Source: Sarcocystis neurona (lineage: Eukaryota > Apicomplexa > Conoidasida > Eucoccidiorida > Sarcocystidae). From it: a DNA stretch of 64,000 nt. The translations under genes were made by a program, and so were the position numbers. Below the pieces are notes generated by a model. It did not search any database and was not told where the DNA came from. It was given only the letters and a program-made list of their open reading frames with translations. The DNA is taken from NCBI GenBank assembly GCA_000727475.1, contig KL647313.1, forward strand, positions 725,665 to 789,664, given 5' to 3'. Positions 1 to 13,706 of this stretch are shown here, one piece after another (position 1 is the first letter of the stretch; every line of letters begins with the position of its first letter).

Positions 1-3000
1 GAAAGAAGAGACAGGTACAGGGAGAAGTCGCTGCTCATACGGAGGAAGCATCTGTTGACGAAGGGCGTCCGGAAGTACGCGTGTATGTGTGTGTGTATGT
101 ATGTAAACTTTAGGTTTGTATGTGTAAATGTATGCGTAGGAATATCAGAAGCATAGGTATACGTTCGAACAGTTTGCATCCCTGGGTAATAAACTTCATA
201 ACAAACAGATGTGTAGAATTGAATCAAAGACGACGTATTTATACACACACGGTGGCACACGTGCCCGCTTGTTCTGCGGGCCTGAGATCTACGTAGAATA
301 ATTCACAGATGTACAGCTCCACGTGTTAGCATACGAGTCAATCGTCGTTTGTGAGCAAAAGTTCATGTTTGTGTGTAGGGAAAGGATATACTACGGTGTA
401 CGGGTAAATCCCTGTGTATGGACGCATGATGGTGTACGTTCGCGAATACAGCCATGTATGTGATTGTATCACACACACAAAGGACACGTCAGGGACCGTG
501 TTTTCGTGTAGATTGACACACGGGAGGCTATGGTAGGTCTCCAAGGCAATATACGTCGGTGGGCCTGAACACATGAGCGTCTCTGCGCAAATATGTGCAC
601 TTGAACACGCATGTAGATCTGTCGGCGTGAGTATTGAAGCAGTTCCCTACAAATACGGATCTATACACACGCACACGGATGAATATGCAAACAAGCGTCT
701 AGAGGAGTTTGTGACAGGTAGCTTGACATACAGGAGGACCCGGGTGGATTTGTACATACGAATAGGTTTGTTTAATCGCGCAGAGACCCATTCGGGAACA
801 GTTCACCTTGTAACGCACCGAACAACAACAACAGCTACTATCCCCATTCACATCTCTAATTGTACGTGATCAAGCAAAAAGTGCAGCAAGTTTGTTGGTC
901 TGCACTTCTCGCACAGCACCGCCGTTCGCGACGCGGGCAATACTTGACACCGCGAGGTCGTAGCGCCGGTAAGAACTCTGCCTTCTTACGTGGTGCACTC
1001 TCTCCTCTGTCACCACTCAACACTGGTATGCGCTGCACCGCGACAGCTATTTATATCTTGCCAGTCGGACTACGAGAGCTCAAAAATACTCTTTTCCGCG
1101 TTCCAGCGCTGGCAGAACGCACGCCCTCGCTGGTGGTGGGCATGCGCTTGGCTGTCTACCAACGCCAGCCATCTGCTTGACCACCAATCTGGAACAGGGT
1201 TCTGGAAATTCACAAAAATCTCGCTTCCTCCCAAAATAAAAGTAACCCGACAGGACAGAGTTCTGAATGTATGGAGTCGTACCGCGTTATCCTTGTAGTG
1301 GCCTCCTCACAAGCTCCGTGCTTCTTATCACTGCAGAGCGTGCTTGACCAAACGGAAGGTGAAAAACTCTACACGGCTGTTAATGACTACCTGTAGAGCG
1401 GAAGGAGATCCAGACAGGACGCGGAACGAGTTTGTGTGATATAATAGATGTGCCGTCTAATATGGCCAACGCAGCACAAGAGTTTTCTTCGAATATGGCC
1501 TGTGGGAAGTAAGTAATGCACCTGCAAGAAGTGAACGTAGCTACCGCACACCAGAAACTTACCCCGAAACTTTCCGCAGGTTAGCCGAGACAAACAGGAA
1601 GAAGAGGAGAACAGAGGACACAGGAAGGGATGTTGCACTTCTTTTCTACATCATGTGATGTGATGTATGTATCGTCTACAATACTGCCAGTGTTGCGTAA
1701 TTCATTCTACGCTGGTATAGACATATTTGAGGTTCCAACGGAGCAAGGAGGTCATCACGGTAAAGAAGAGAATATAGATAGAACAGAGAGACACGGACGT
1801 ACTTCAAGCATTACATCAGAGCGTGCATGGAGACGGACAGAATGTCTATATCTATCCATATATGTCTATCTATGTACATAGATATACATATATATACTGT
1901 TATATCCACCTGCATATATCTAGATATGTGTATACACATATCTTTATGTCTATCCAAATGTGCGTATGTATGTATATATATATATTTGTGGATCAGTATA
2001 CATATATTTATACATATATATATACATATATATGCGCGCCGACACGTTTAAGCTTGTCGAGCTGATAATGCAAGGCGACGGCATAGCGGAAGGCCAGCGC
2101 ATCTCTAATCTGCGAATACGTAGGTGGACTTGAACATGTCAGCACCTATGTAAGTGTCCATGTGAATAGCTACGTATGTGTATTGTATGCTTCTGACGAA
2201 GACAAGATTATGGTTCAGCGCTGCATGGTGACTCGTATTTGCAGGCATAATTGTGTAGCACTACTCAAGTAGCTGTTGGACTCAGCGATACGAGTGCATA
2301 AACAAGACTGTGCACGTGCATGTGTGTGCGTGTACCTACATGTGCACCTGGTTATCTTTATCTGCTTATATATATATATGTATGTATGCATGTGCACCCA
2401 GAATATGTCAGTAGAGTTTCACACGTATGCGACGAAACACCCCTGAAAGACGGATTCCCTTTTAAGTGTCCAACACTGCTACGTAATCCACATACCTTTA
2501 TCCGAATGCAGACCTACGGAACGCTTTACCGCTGCTATCTGGGACGTTTCGCGAACGAAGGTGATTGCCTGCCAATATACACACACACGTATCCGTGGAT
2601 ACCGTACATTTTGCATCAGCAAAGTCGTGCCCTCCAGAAAACAGATACGGCAGCAACCTTGTGTGTTGGTTTCACACCTGCACTTTCCGTTAAATACCGA
2701 AAGTCACTTTTTGTCGCACTGGATCGGCTCACTCCGTTCCAGAAGAATAATTTCTACTATTGAGTGTTTTCACTTGATATCCACCCGTGGTGGACGCCGA
2801 TAGGAGCGGGCGACCGGGCAAGCCCCTGTCGCTGCCTGGTAACGCGCGCCACACACCTGTTGTCGACTTCGACTGTTCACACGGTAAATTTCTCGCATAT
2901 ACGTATACACATATATATGTGTTTGTACACGTGTCTACTCTTCGGGAAACGTGCGCACAACTGCGGATCTTCGTGTTACGTAGTTTTTGTTTTGCGTATG

Positions 3001-6000
3001 TACTTAGGAACGTTTCTAGAGGAACACCACAGGCAGAACGTATCACATTAATAACTTTCGGTATCGCCGCACTCCTGTGGCGTATCGAGCTCGATCCTAG
3101 CTTTGTCGCTGCGTGCTTCCACGTGTGCAAACATGTTCCTACATTTATATTTATCTGTTATAGGCACCCTCTGCATACCGATGTACTGCTGCGGTGTGTT
3201 TCTACACTAGTCGTGTCTGAGGGACAAGCATTAGGAGTACTGATGACACCATACAACAGAATCGCATCAACACTTCAGCAGCAGTGTTTTACGGTACCGT
3301 CCGCTGCGCTGCTGACTCGCTTTAATTTTGACACCAGAATAGCAACTACTATATCCAGTGCTATATCTGGCTCTCTGCGCAGCTGCGTTGTCCACGACTT
3401 TTACAGCTGTGCTGTCGAGGATTATCACAGACTTTCCCCCCCTGTCAAGAGCAGCCGTTTTATCAAGTGATTATGACGATCTTGGCTGTGCCGCGGAACT
3501 CCGTGAGTTAGAAGACAACCACCGAAACAGTTCTACCGCGGAATGTAATTACCCAGAAATTGTTTGTATATATATATATATATATACACACATGCGTATA
3601 CACGGTCGTGTACTAGATGAAAATAGACAGAGACGTGTGAGTATGAATAGCCATTTTGCTAGAAAGGACATGGGTTTGTATCTTGTCCTGCGATCGAAAA
3701 TAATTGTAGTGCACATTTACGGAGGATATACCTCTGTAAATATATATGTGTGGTTCGAGCGTTAATATTATATGCATGCGCCTGTTCGTCCAGACAGAAG
3801 GGTTGTCCACTTTGCCGTGGACACCCGGTGTATTGCTGCGCGCACGCGAAGATGTATACTTGGTTGAAAGTAGTGTTGACACATAGAACAGAGCGTACTT
3901 TTCTGTCGCAAGAAAAGCAGCTCAACACAACGTGCGTGCAAGCGATGGGATGCGTTGTGGACGCCTACGAATAGTACAGTCATCTGTAAAGCACTGTCAG
4001 CACGTCTGCGTACTAAATGCATCAGATATACGCACAAGGATAAATAAGTGTGCGTTTTCATGTGTCTGGGCGTAACACGACCAGTTGCATATGCAACTAT
4101 GCACATAAAGTGCATAGTTGTAAAAACTGTTTCGTTTCCATCCTATTTTTCAGAAGGTATTTTGGTAGAGTGGACGATGTGAAATTTCGAAGACAGACAC
4201 CGGCTTGGTAAGGCGTGCCAATGACGGCAGCGGCTGCAGTAAAGGTCTGTGCACTATTTTTCCTTCTGTCGTACCATCGTTCCCCTACTTTGTGGTAGAA
4301 ACGTGCACACATAGCATAACACATAAAAACACAGTATCGTAGTCCGAGGGATTGTATGCCACACAGTCCGATCCACCTTACACGAATACATCCCAAACGT
4401 AAGTTCTGTACAACAGCGTTTGACAGCCAGCCCATCAACATTTCCTTCTCGCTTACGCAGAGCAAATTTCAAAGGCCGATTCTGCGATGCAACACCTCTG
4501 TGAAGGAGGAGAAAACTGATAAGAATCTGAACTGTCCGTCTGTCCGCCTTCATATGTGGTACGCGCTTGTGGAGATCGATACAGACGCACACGACAAGTA
4601 CTGATCGGTAAACAGCTAAGTTTCAACGTATGCAGTAGAGAAGAATATACATACACATACACCAAAAGAAATAGGGTATGCATGTGGTGCTCCTGTCCGT
4701 CGCCCTCGTGCTTAAAATTTTGATTTGTGCGCCCGTACAAACGAAGCATATTTGCCTTCTAACTTACGGCTGTACATGTACCTGTACAGCAGCCGTGAAA
4801 TGCTGCCCCTGTACGTATACACATATGTGTATACCGTCAAGGTGTGTTTGTATTCATCTCCAAGATATACGAACGAGGAACCCAGTACAAGAAATTTGTT
4901 TTAGAAGATAAAAATGTTTATAGACGTGCTGCTGCACTCGATTCGGAGCTGGTAGATCTCACTCCCCACTTCTTCTACAACACTTTCTGGCGTCGAGGGC
5001 GCGTGTCTGTTTTCATGTACATAGCTGTCAGGGATTCAGAAAAGAAAGGAGCTACGCTTCTTGCCCCGCAGAAGTATCGCCACACATACACAGAAGGATA
5101 CGTACGTATGTTCATACGCGCCTATCAATTGATAAACTTATACTTACACACATAAATACGCACACACCCACACACAAAAAAAAAAAACAAAGAAAAAAAA
5201 CCAGACACGTTCCTACACGTCTACCCAAACAGGTACACTGCAGAGATTGTACCACCGACCATATATGAAGAGCTACATGTGTGTAGACGGATGTATATTG
5301 ATTTACATATTGATTTGAGCGCAGCCATTTACTGCGCACAAATAAGCGGGCTGAGGCACGGTTGGTTTGAAATTGTAAAACGTCATCGGGGGTGTGATTT
5401 TTTGTAGTCGGTCTTTTCCCTCCCTAGTCCTCTATTTCTCTTTCGTGACACCTGCGTCTCGGTTTCACATTCAATTCTCCTTTTTCGCTCGGCCGTGTTT
5501 TCTCTTTCTTTTCCCTTTCGAGTTGTTTCCCCTTCCACGGCTTCTCTCGTTTTCCCCTCCCGCTGCAGTTTCATTTTTCTCGCCCTTATGTCCCCGCCGT
5601 CTTACCAGACATCGAGACGTACGTGCGCACATGGGCAGTCGGCCAGAGAAAACAAAAGTAAGGCGCCTCCTCCACACTAACACTTGTATTTCTCACAAAT
5701 CACGTAGACACTTGTATCTGAGAGAGAACTTCTGCAGTGCGTCGTTCTTCTTCTTCGCCGAATGTTCTCTTTGCGAGAACATTTTTCTCTTCGTCCGTCA
5801 TTCTGCGTGATTCACAAAGAGGTGTATTACTGTTCGAAGAAAAGTGTTCGCCCTTTCAGAAAAACTTCTGGAAAGGTGTTCACTTACCGTAAGGAACTCC
5901 AGTCCCATTTCTACGACTTGACCTGCATCACTTATATACATCCCTGTACACAGGTACGCATATCGTGTAGACGTGTCTTTGTATTTATCTCCATCAATCA

Positions 6001-7130
6001 CGAATCCAATATACGCAGTTGATTTTTTCCTTATATATGTGTGTATACATGTGTTCAGGGATGGAAATAGTATACTCATCGACATCGATGAAACGAGTGT
6101 GGCGAGGTATGTAGATACAAACACATATACCTACATTCACAGTCATATATATACACGCATTTGCGCATGTATTTGACAGATCCATATAACCACGCCAGCT
6201 ATATATATATATTATATATACATATATATATATATACGCTCTTCTTTGCCCAGGGTCGCCAGAAGAGATCTCCCCGGAGGGGTTCCAAGCGAAACGGTGT
6301 CGGTTTCTCTCTCTCTCTTCGTTTTTTAGATCGCCACACTACCACCACCGCGAGGAATTTTCTTTCATCGCTGTGGTGATAACGGCTGTCTCTGTGTTCG
6401 AGGCCGTAAAAAGGAGTGTCTGCGAAGAAAGTTGATTTCTGGCCACGACTATAAATGTTTTTCTTGGCAAAATTTCTGTTTGGGTATGTGTTTCTCTTCG
6501 TGGAGAAGCAGAAAAGAAGGCAAAAGTGAATCACGCCTCTTCGGCTGTCCAGTTGTTCGACCTAATTCGATTTCTTGAAAAAAGAGGTATCGACTTCCCT
6601 GAGAAGGATAACAAGATTTTCACCCTTGAGCTTTCAACTTTAAGAATCCATCTTTCTGAAACAAAGATTTCAGAGGTGACTCGAGAATTGCCTCTTCCTA
6701 AAGTCACGTGTGTGGCATTGTGAAAATGAGACTGATCATCGCTCTGGCCACACGGGCACCTTCCGTCTGATTTCTCTCAGCAGAGCTCTCCTGTTCTTCG
6801 ACAACACACGCCAACCGTTGCTCGCTTGCTGGTGGCGTCTGCTTCTCACTGAAAAAATTAACGTCTTCCACTTCTTCGCCTCGCCGTTGCGTATCCGGCT
6901 GAAAACATCTCTTCTCTTCTCTTTCTCTCCCTCTCTCTCGATGAAAACATTCCCGCGCGGTCACGTCTGTGTGTCCATCTCCTCTTTCGAGTGACCCTCT
7001 CCAATCGCGAAGGTGGTACGAAGAACCTCTCACTTTGTCTTTTTTTACATGAAAGCATATGTCTAAGTTTTGGTGCTCTCCGCGCAACGGGCCATCCCAT
7101 TTGCAGCAAGTTTCAATTTTCAAAGAAGTT
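1..7130. other. Region without a recognisable gene
   Basis: I recognise no conserved domain on either strand. The sequence mixes short (TA)n and TACA microsatellites (around 1840-2040, 3566-3587 and 6198-6238), an A-rich run at about 5173-5199, and purine/pyrimidine-skewed stretches at 5390-5640 and 6240-7130. The longest non-repetitive open frame is on the plus strand at 2787-3470 (227 codons). It is longer than expected by chance in such sequence but matches nothing I know. A 65-codon plus-strand frame at 6526-6723 (GTG start) has protein-like composition but no clear splice or start context. Either could be an unrecognised exon or a decayed element. Confidence 0.4.
3566..3587. repeat. (TA)n microsatellite
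   Basis: An uninterrupted TA dinucleotide run followed directly by a short CA run. Similar short TA tracts occur near 6198, 7380, 9844, 10165, 12466, 17941, 22403, 36880 and 42535. Confidence 0.9.
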
Positions 7131-10100
7131 TCAAGAAGCCGCCGCCATTTTCTCACGACGTTCTCGTTGCTGACAAAGTTGCACAAGGATTTGTTCAAAG
7201 GTCGAAAATGAAAACCAACCAATGGCTACCTAACACATCTCACCTGCTCAGAACGCAGGGACATCTGCAGGAATGTATATATATATGTGGATATGGGTAG
7301 AATAAGTATACACATAGATATCGAGGAAATGCGTACGGCGAAGTGTGTATACATACAGATACATACACCTACTTTCACATATATATATATATAGATACAT
7401 TTGCGCATGTATTTGAGAGATCCATACAACCATGCTTGCTGCTTGTTGTATACACACACACCTACGTCGGCGGATATGTTGTAGGTCTTTAGTAAAACGC
7501 AGATATCTCAATGCTTGTATGCTTGTGTGCACACGTTCGAATCCAGCTTTTGAGTATGTGACGGTAGAAGCATCCTGGGTCTCCCTCTCTAGATAGAGGA
7601 AAAACGTATACGTGTCTACATATTAGTGAAGAACATGCATATAACGCTTCATAACTTACCCGACAAACACTATCTCTTTGGTGCAGAGATGTACATATCG
7701 CTCTACATACATATGCACAGATGCAAAAGAGCATCACAATATTATATTCGTGTCCCTGTATTGTAAACACGGACATACATACGCATATTTATTGCTATAC
7801 ATATGTATATATATATACACACATATATATGCATACGCATCACAACATTATATCCGTGTACCTGTCTGTAAACACAGACATATCTACACATATCTATTGA
7901 TATATATATATGTAATGTGAGGCACAGCAGCGCCTCTACATAAGCACAGCTAGCGGTATCAAGCGAATCGCCTTCGCCAGTATCAATTCCGTATTTCTAT
8001 ATATCCCTCCTGCACACAATTACCGGTATCAAAATAATCATCCTCTTCCATGTACACTTTCACATGTGTATACGTATGCATATATATACATATATCTGAA
8101 TATTTCAAAATATCTCAGGAGTACACATATAGCTATGTATATCTGAGGAGAAGTACACATATAGATATGTATACTCTTATCGTGTATACATTTATATTCA
8201 CACATACTCTCAACATCCACATGTAAACAAAAAAAAAGATTCTTGTGCCTACACGTAGATACACCCACCTCCACCCACACACACGTGAGTCTTTGCTTCG
8301 CCTAGGACTCTCTGTAAAAGTAGGGAGACGCTTTCTGCTCACGTTCACCCAACAAGGTGTATAAAGAAGAAAGTTTTCTAGAGAAACAAACTTGTGCAAA
8401 AGGGTCGAGATAAAAACACCTTCTTCAGAGGAAGAATTCCTGCTCTTACACGTGAATACACACACACCTACATATATACACACGCACACACACACACGTA
8501 AACACAGACTCATACGGACAATAGATGCATACATACGGAGAAAAGTAAGATACTCAGACAATATATATACACACCACACATCTATGTGTGTATGTCGGAA
8601 GGAGAACCTGACATATGGACAATATATATCCCGAACATAGATATCTACATGTATTTGTCTACGTGAAAAGAATTCGCTTTACCTTTGCTCGCAGATTAAG
8701 CAGCGCGTGGTCTAGCGGCCCCCAGCAAAGCAAATAGCAAAAACCAAGTGCACCTAGAGCGATGGCTGTTTGTCTTGCGAACTGCAGAGGAACACGGGAA
8801 AAAAAGAGAAGAACGGAAGTAACGCAGTGACAAGAAGAAGTCGCAGAGACGTGCAGGGAAGGCGACACGAAGGAAGGGCAGCAAAGAAGGCGCACGAAGA
8901 AAACGAGGAAGAGAAGGTGTGCGCAGAAGAGACCCCCTCACAGACGGGGAAAGCGTGCAAAGGAGAAGGCAAGGCAAAAAGGAGAAAAGAGAGGAGGACG
9001 TCCAAAAGCAACGGCAGACGGAGAAACGAAGAGCAAAAAGAAGAGAAGACACGCCACCGGGAGCGGGGGAGAAGGGGGGCACAGAGAGAAGCCCAGCAGG
9101 AAAAGGAGGGGACCAGCAAAGACGGAAGCGGAAAAAATGCCGGCTATGAAGGATCTGCAGAAGAAAACCAGCCAGAGAAGGAAACGGAGGAAATCGAAGA
9201 GAAAAGAGAGTTGGGAGCGTGAGGAGGGAACCAACTTGTGCGGCTGCGATGTTCAAAAAGAAACGAAAGACGAAAAGCCAGAAGAAACTGAAGCAGACAC
9301 ACAAAGAAGGTGTCGCATAGATTATTATTTCCTCCAACAGAAGGAAGAATCGAAAGCTGCGGCACACCGAGGACGACGGTGGGAAGAGAACGAAGCAGGA
9401 ACATGTTCTGACGAAGGAAAATCCGGCCGGTGATACGGTGAGATTAAGCGAGAAAACCAAGCAGGAATTTCCACACAAATCCACAATTTATACGAACAAA
9501 AAAAAGGTGTAGAACCAACACATATACGCATATATACGTCTATTTGATTTCGTCCCCGGAGAAGAGGGTCCAAGAAAAAAAGTGTCAAAGCTTTCCCAAA
9601 AGAGAAGCGAAGAGTGTGATTCTCCTTAACAGCGGAAGAAGGGGGAAAAAAAGAAGGGACGATGCGCAGTCAAAGAAGGAAAATTGTAGAAGATATGAGA
9701 AATGCGCCGTAACCGCTACCGACGAGAAGTTCTTTCGTCAAAAGATTCAAAACGGAACAAAAACTATTCGACCTCGAGACCTACAAATAATTTGCAACAC
9801 ACAAGATAGTAATACATCAACACATTTACACGTGTACAAACAGATATATATATATATGTATACGTACGGCCGTTGCAAATATTAAGACGGCATATGCACG
9901 TAAATACGTGTATACAGGTGAGAAATCGAGAAATATGTATGTGTACAAATATATGTACACGCACACCTGCAGCTTCATAAATGGGCGTCTGTAGTATGTA
10001 CGTATCCTACGTAGGTGTGCGGCGATGTACGACTTGTCCTCCTAGTTCTTTACGTACACACGTACATATATATAAACGTTTACGAATGTAAAAGTATGTG

Positions 10101-11229
10101 AAAGGGTGGATAAATGGGCCTCTGTACATATACTTATATAGAGGGACGAATATTTGTTGTCCCTATTATATATATATATGTATATATACACGTGTACATG
10201 TTCAGGAATGTACGAATATGCGGTCACGCTAAATGAAGTACAGTACGTCGTGACATCTTCAATACCTGCGCCCCAGCACTGGTATACATATACATATATA
10301 CACTCTAGCACATAAATATATACGCAGACACATATTTCTATATATATACATAAAATAACCTTTACACATATATATGCACGTACACGTAAACGTATACAAC
10401 TGCGTACACGCATACAAATATATACATATATACACATAGAGTACGTGTGTCTACGGATGTAGATATAATATGTACTTACATATATATATGTATGTATATG
10501 CATACGCACACATACGTGTCCATACTTGTATAGAAGTTTTCCTACGGAGAAGTATTTGCGAAGGTGTGGGAAATCATACACGTGTATACGCGTACAAACC
10601 CTCCAGCGTATACCTATACATACATCCATATGAAATACTTCCACAGAAACATACACACGCATATTCACATACATATCTACGGACATATGCATGGATGCAT
10701 AAGTATATATATATTTTATATGTGTGTATATATTTTCACATATACAAAATGTCACTTCCTGTCTAGGTGCCCCCCTCCTCCAGAACTCAGTCCCACATGT
10801 GCCAGTTTCTAGATGTGTGTACACACGCTTCACAGCAGCGTAGACACTGGAAGACACATACGTATATATAGATATGTAAGTGTTTAAAATCGCCGTAGCA
10901 TGACGAACAAAAACTATATCTAGGCGTGTGTATTACGAAGAAATTTATGTCAGTTTTTGGAAGACAGGTGCAGTGTCGGGACTTACGTAGAATCTCCCCC
11001 AGGATCGGTCCTGGAAAAGAATACGCAGACACGTCGTCGGTTTATTGTTGCAGTTCGCGTGATATCCAGGAGGGACGAAATACCCATAACGAGAGAAAAC
11101 ATGAGTCTCCCGTCCTGTGTACGGCAGATGCACGCCGACGGTTACTCGAGCCGGATTGATGGACGGAGCTCGGGCAAGCGCTGCGCGAATGGCAGGAGAT
11201 TCCTGCGCGGTAATGGCTTCTGGCTGCAT
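7131..11229 (-). CDS. Predicted small single-span membrane protein, three exons (126 aa)
   Basis: Proposed exons, in transcript order, are 11229-10987, 8781-8683 and 7169-7131. They make 381 nt, 126 codons plus stop, and both junctions are phase 0. Exon 1 starts at ATG 11229 in an AAAATG context and ends in TTCTAC before a GTAAGT donor. Exon 2 lies between a pyrimidine-rich CTGCAG acceptor and AAG/GTAAAG. It encodes a hydrophobic helix (about residues 85-101, core ALGALGFCYLLCWG) followed by a basic stretch. Exon 3 follows TTTGTCAG and gives a short charged tail, QRERREKMAAAS, then TGA. I recognise no family. Size, one membrane span and a basic C-terminus would suit a small organellar or ER membrane protein, but that is inference. 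Introns are about 2.2 and 1.5 kb. The main doubt is whether exons 1 and 2 really belong together, since no homologue guides the join. Confidence 0.42.
8782..10986. other. Intron 1 of the small-protein model: strongly strand-skewed sequence and microsatellites
   Basis: From about 8785 to 9750 the plus strand is almost pure purine (GAA/GAG/AAG-rich), so the minus strand is a long pyrimidine tract ending in the CTGCAG acceptor used by exon 2. Between about 9800 and 10760 it becomes TA/TACA microsatellite. The long frames inside (minus 8696-9484 Phe/Leu/Ser-rich, plus 8770-9222 Lys/Glu/Arg-rich) are explained by this composition. Confidence 0.45.
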
Positions 11230-12456
11230 TTTGAAGAGAGAGAAAAGCGAAGTGGGGGAAAAAAACGGGGCAAGGCAGCTGAGCGGTAGAGCGGCACGTC
11301 GCAGAGACGGAAAAGGACGGTAACGCAGTTGACGATTGTGGAGAGTACGCCAAGCAAGAAGGAGATGGATGAGACGGAGAAGCGAGTAGAAGACGAAGAA
11401 AGAGGAGGGCTTAGCGACGACAAAGCGGAAGGCAAAATGAATTGAGGACCCACAATACACACCACACACAACGAGAGAGGGGTCGTGGCCGTCGTATCCG
11501 TAGAAAAAGCCGCAGTATGTGCACAGAGAACCCTTTTTGAACTAAGGCACTGAAGAAGAAGGATCACAACGAGTGCAGGTCGTGGGATGTAGGAACAGAC
11601 AGGCCAGAAGAGGTACACAACGCGTCGAAACAGAGAGGAATTTCTCGTACGGAACGGGAGAAAACACGGGGATACGGGGACAGCAAAGTCGGATGCACGG
11701 AGCAACGAAGAAGAGGAACAACACGCAGAAGGAAAACAATAAGATATCCACGAGCAGCTAATATAATAATATATAATGATAGCGACACGTTCGAAATAAA
11801 CGGTACGTCAGTTGACACCGTTGTTGGCTGTGCGGAGAAAGAGAGCAGGGCGGACGCAGACTGCTGCAAACGCAGAAAAAGCAGCTGTCATGCCTTGTTC
11901 GGGAAAATTTGGAGACTTTCACACGGCTACGACATACGCAAAATACAACAGTGGCCACTGGGTTATCTCTGCCTGTGCTAGGGCACATGCAGCAGCAGCA
12001 CAGGCCAAAGCGAATGGTCCTTGACGAGCACAAACCGATGCGAGCAGCAGCGTACGGTGCGGCGCGCAAGCAGGAAAGCACCATCTTGCGCAGCAGCAGC
12101 GCCAGCAGGAAAAGCGTCAGCGGTTGTCCCGTGTAGCAGTGTGACCCGCCGGACGCACAGCAGTTCTAACGGCAACACGAGCTGTACTAGGAATTGTATG
12201 AGTTACAGCAGTATCAGCAGCTCAAAACTCCTCTCTATGTGTGAGCCTGAGAATACTCCCTACTACGCCGCGTTCACGCGCGCGTACACGTTACGTCGAA
12301 TTGATAGGTTACATAGTCACATTTACACAATTACCCTATTGCAACCACAACCAAATACCTGGAGCGTATATATGTGCACACCTATGCCACTCACACGTAT
12401 GTGCACACCACATTTATTGCATATTTGCACGTAGATCCACATCCTCTGAGACGCTC

Positions 12457-12488
<32 letters not shown>

Positions 12489-13544
12489 GTATATATGTAC
12501 GAATACACGTAAAGTGTGTAGTCTTGCACAAACACGAGCGAAAAGTGAGCACGTCAACTTACATTTGTATACATATTCGTAAACAGATGTGTGTTCATAT
12601 TTCTACACACTAACACACTCGTGCAAACGGACACTCTGTGCACACCCCTATACACAGTCGTGTGTCTACGTACGCGCAAACACGTGTGCACCTTGGGCAT
12701 GAAACTCTTGGTGGCTATGAGCCTCTAAAGACTGCACATGATCTCTGCTATTCGTTACGTGCAAAATCTGTGTATCTGCACTCTGTTCTCATGTACGTGG
12801 ATATGCACCCATGACCATGTGATGGACCGTCCTCAGCAGTATTCAACAAGATATGCACACCCGCTGATGCAACAGGATATACAAACCCACTCAAGAAAAT
12901 ACTCGCGGACGACAAACTTTGTTTTCTCTGCACCTAGGCGAGGACGTGTATCTGTGAAGACTGTTGTTACAAACACACTAAGACGTATCCTTGTGTCCGC
13001 TTTGCAACGTAGTTTTATCGGGTTCTTTTTTCAGTTTTTCTGAACCACCGCCACCGCAAGGCTGACTTACGTTGAGGTCTCCGGTTAAAGGATACAAAGA
13101 AGGGCAGTGCAGTGCTGTTTACACATTTCTGCCGCATACATATGGAGACATATATGTATTAAACATTTATTAATATCTATTAAATATATATGTACACAAG
13201 TGTTACAAACAACACTCTTTCGCTTTGCCCGCGACACCCATCGAGATACTACGCTTGTCTGAATTCCTGCGTGCTGCGATGTACATACACCTCATCAAGC
13301 TTTTCGACACGAAGTCGTAAACGTAGCCCTCCTGTCTTGCATTTTCCTGCGTCGAGGTTCCCACTGGCTGCAAGTTGTTTCCCTACTTTGAAATCCTCCT
13401 GTGGTGTGCGTACACCTCACTTGGCCACTTCCGTGGAGAGACACATTCCAACTTTCCTCGTGCTGGGCGAATCTCTGCTAGGGCCCTGGCGGCGAAACCC
13501 ACTCATGAGGGCGGGAGGACATGAAGCCGTGCAGTGCATAGATG

Positions 13545-13706
13545 TGCAACAGGGATATACGATATTAAGGCGTGAAAGGCTGGAGATGTGGGGTCAAGGT
13601 CCGAACACAAACTCATAGAGTTCGAGTACAAATGCAACAGGGATATAACATATTTAGGCGTAAAATGTTGAAGATGGAGAGTCAAGGTGTAAACACAACC
13701 TGGTAG
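13545..13706. repeat. 88-bp imperfect tandem duplication
   Basis: Two diverged copies, about 13545-13618 and 13633-13706, share GCAACAGGGATATA near the start, an AGGCGT(A/G)AAA block and a GTCAAGGT block at the same spacing. Copy-to-copy divergence is substantial, so the duplication is old. Confidence 0.65.

Noticed and set aside
7510..7570. GTTCGAATCC motif resembling a tRNA B box
   Set aside because: No matching A box, acceptor stem or cloverleaf could be built around it.
8770..9222. Plus-strand Lys/Glu/Arg-rich 150-codon frame
   Set aside because: Pure purine skew explains it; no start context or splice signals.
8696..9484. 262-codon minus-strand frame rich in Phe, Leu and Ser
   Set aside because: It is the pyrimidine tract leading into an acceptor; only its last 33 codons before AAG/GTAAAG look like a real exon.
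11010..11085. A possible 73-nt intron (GG/GTATTTC to TTTTCCAG) inside exon 1 of the small-protein model
   Set aside because: Removing it shifts the frame so that exon 2 reaches a stop after a few codons, while retaining it keeps phase 0 throughout.
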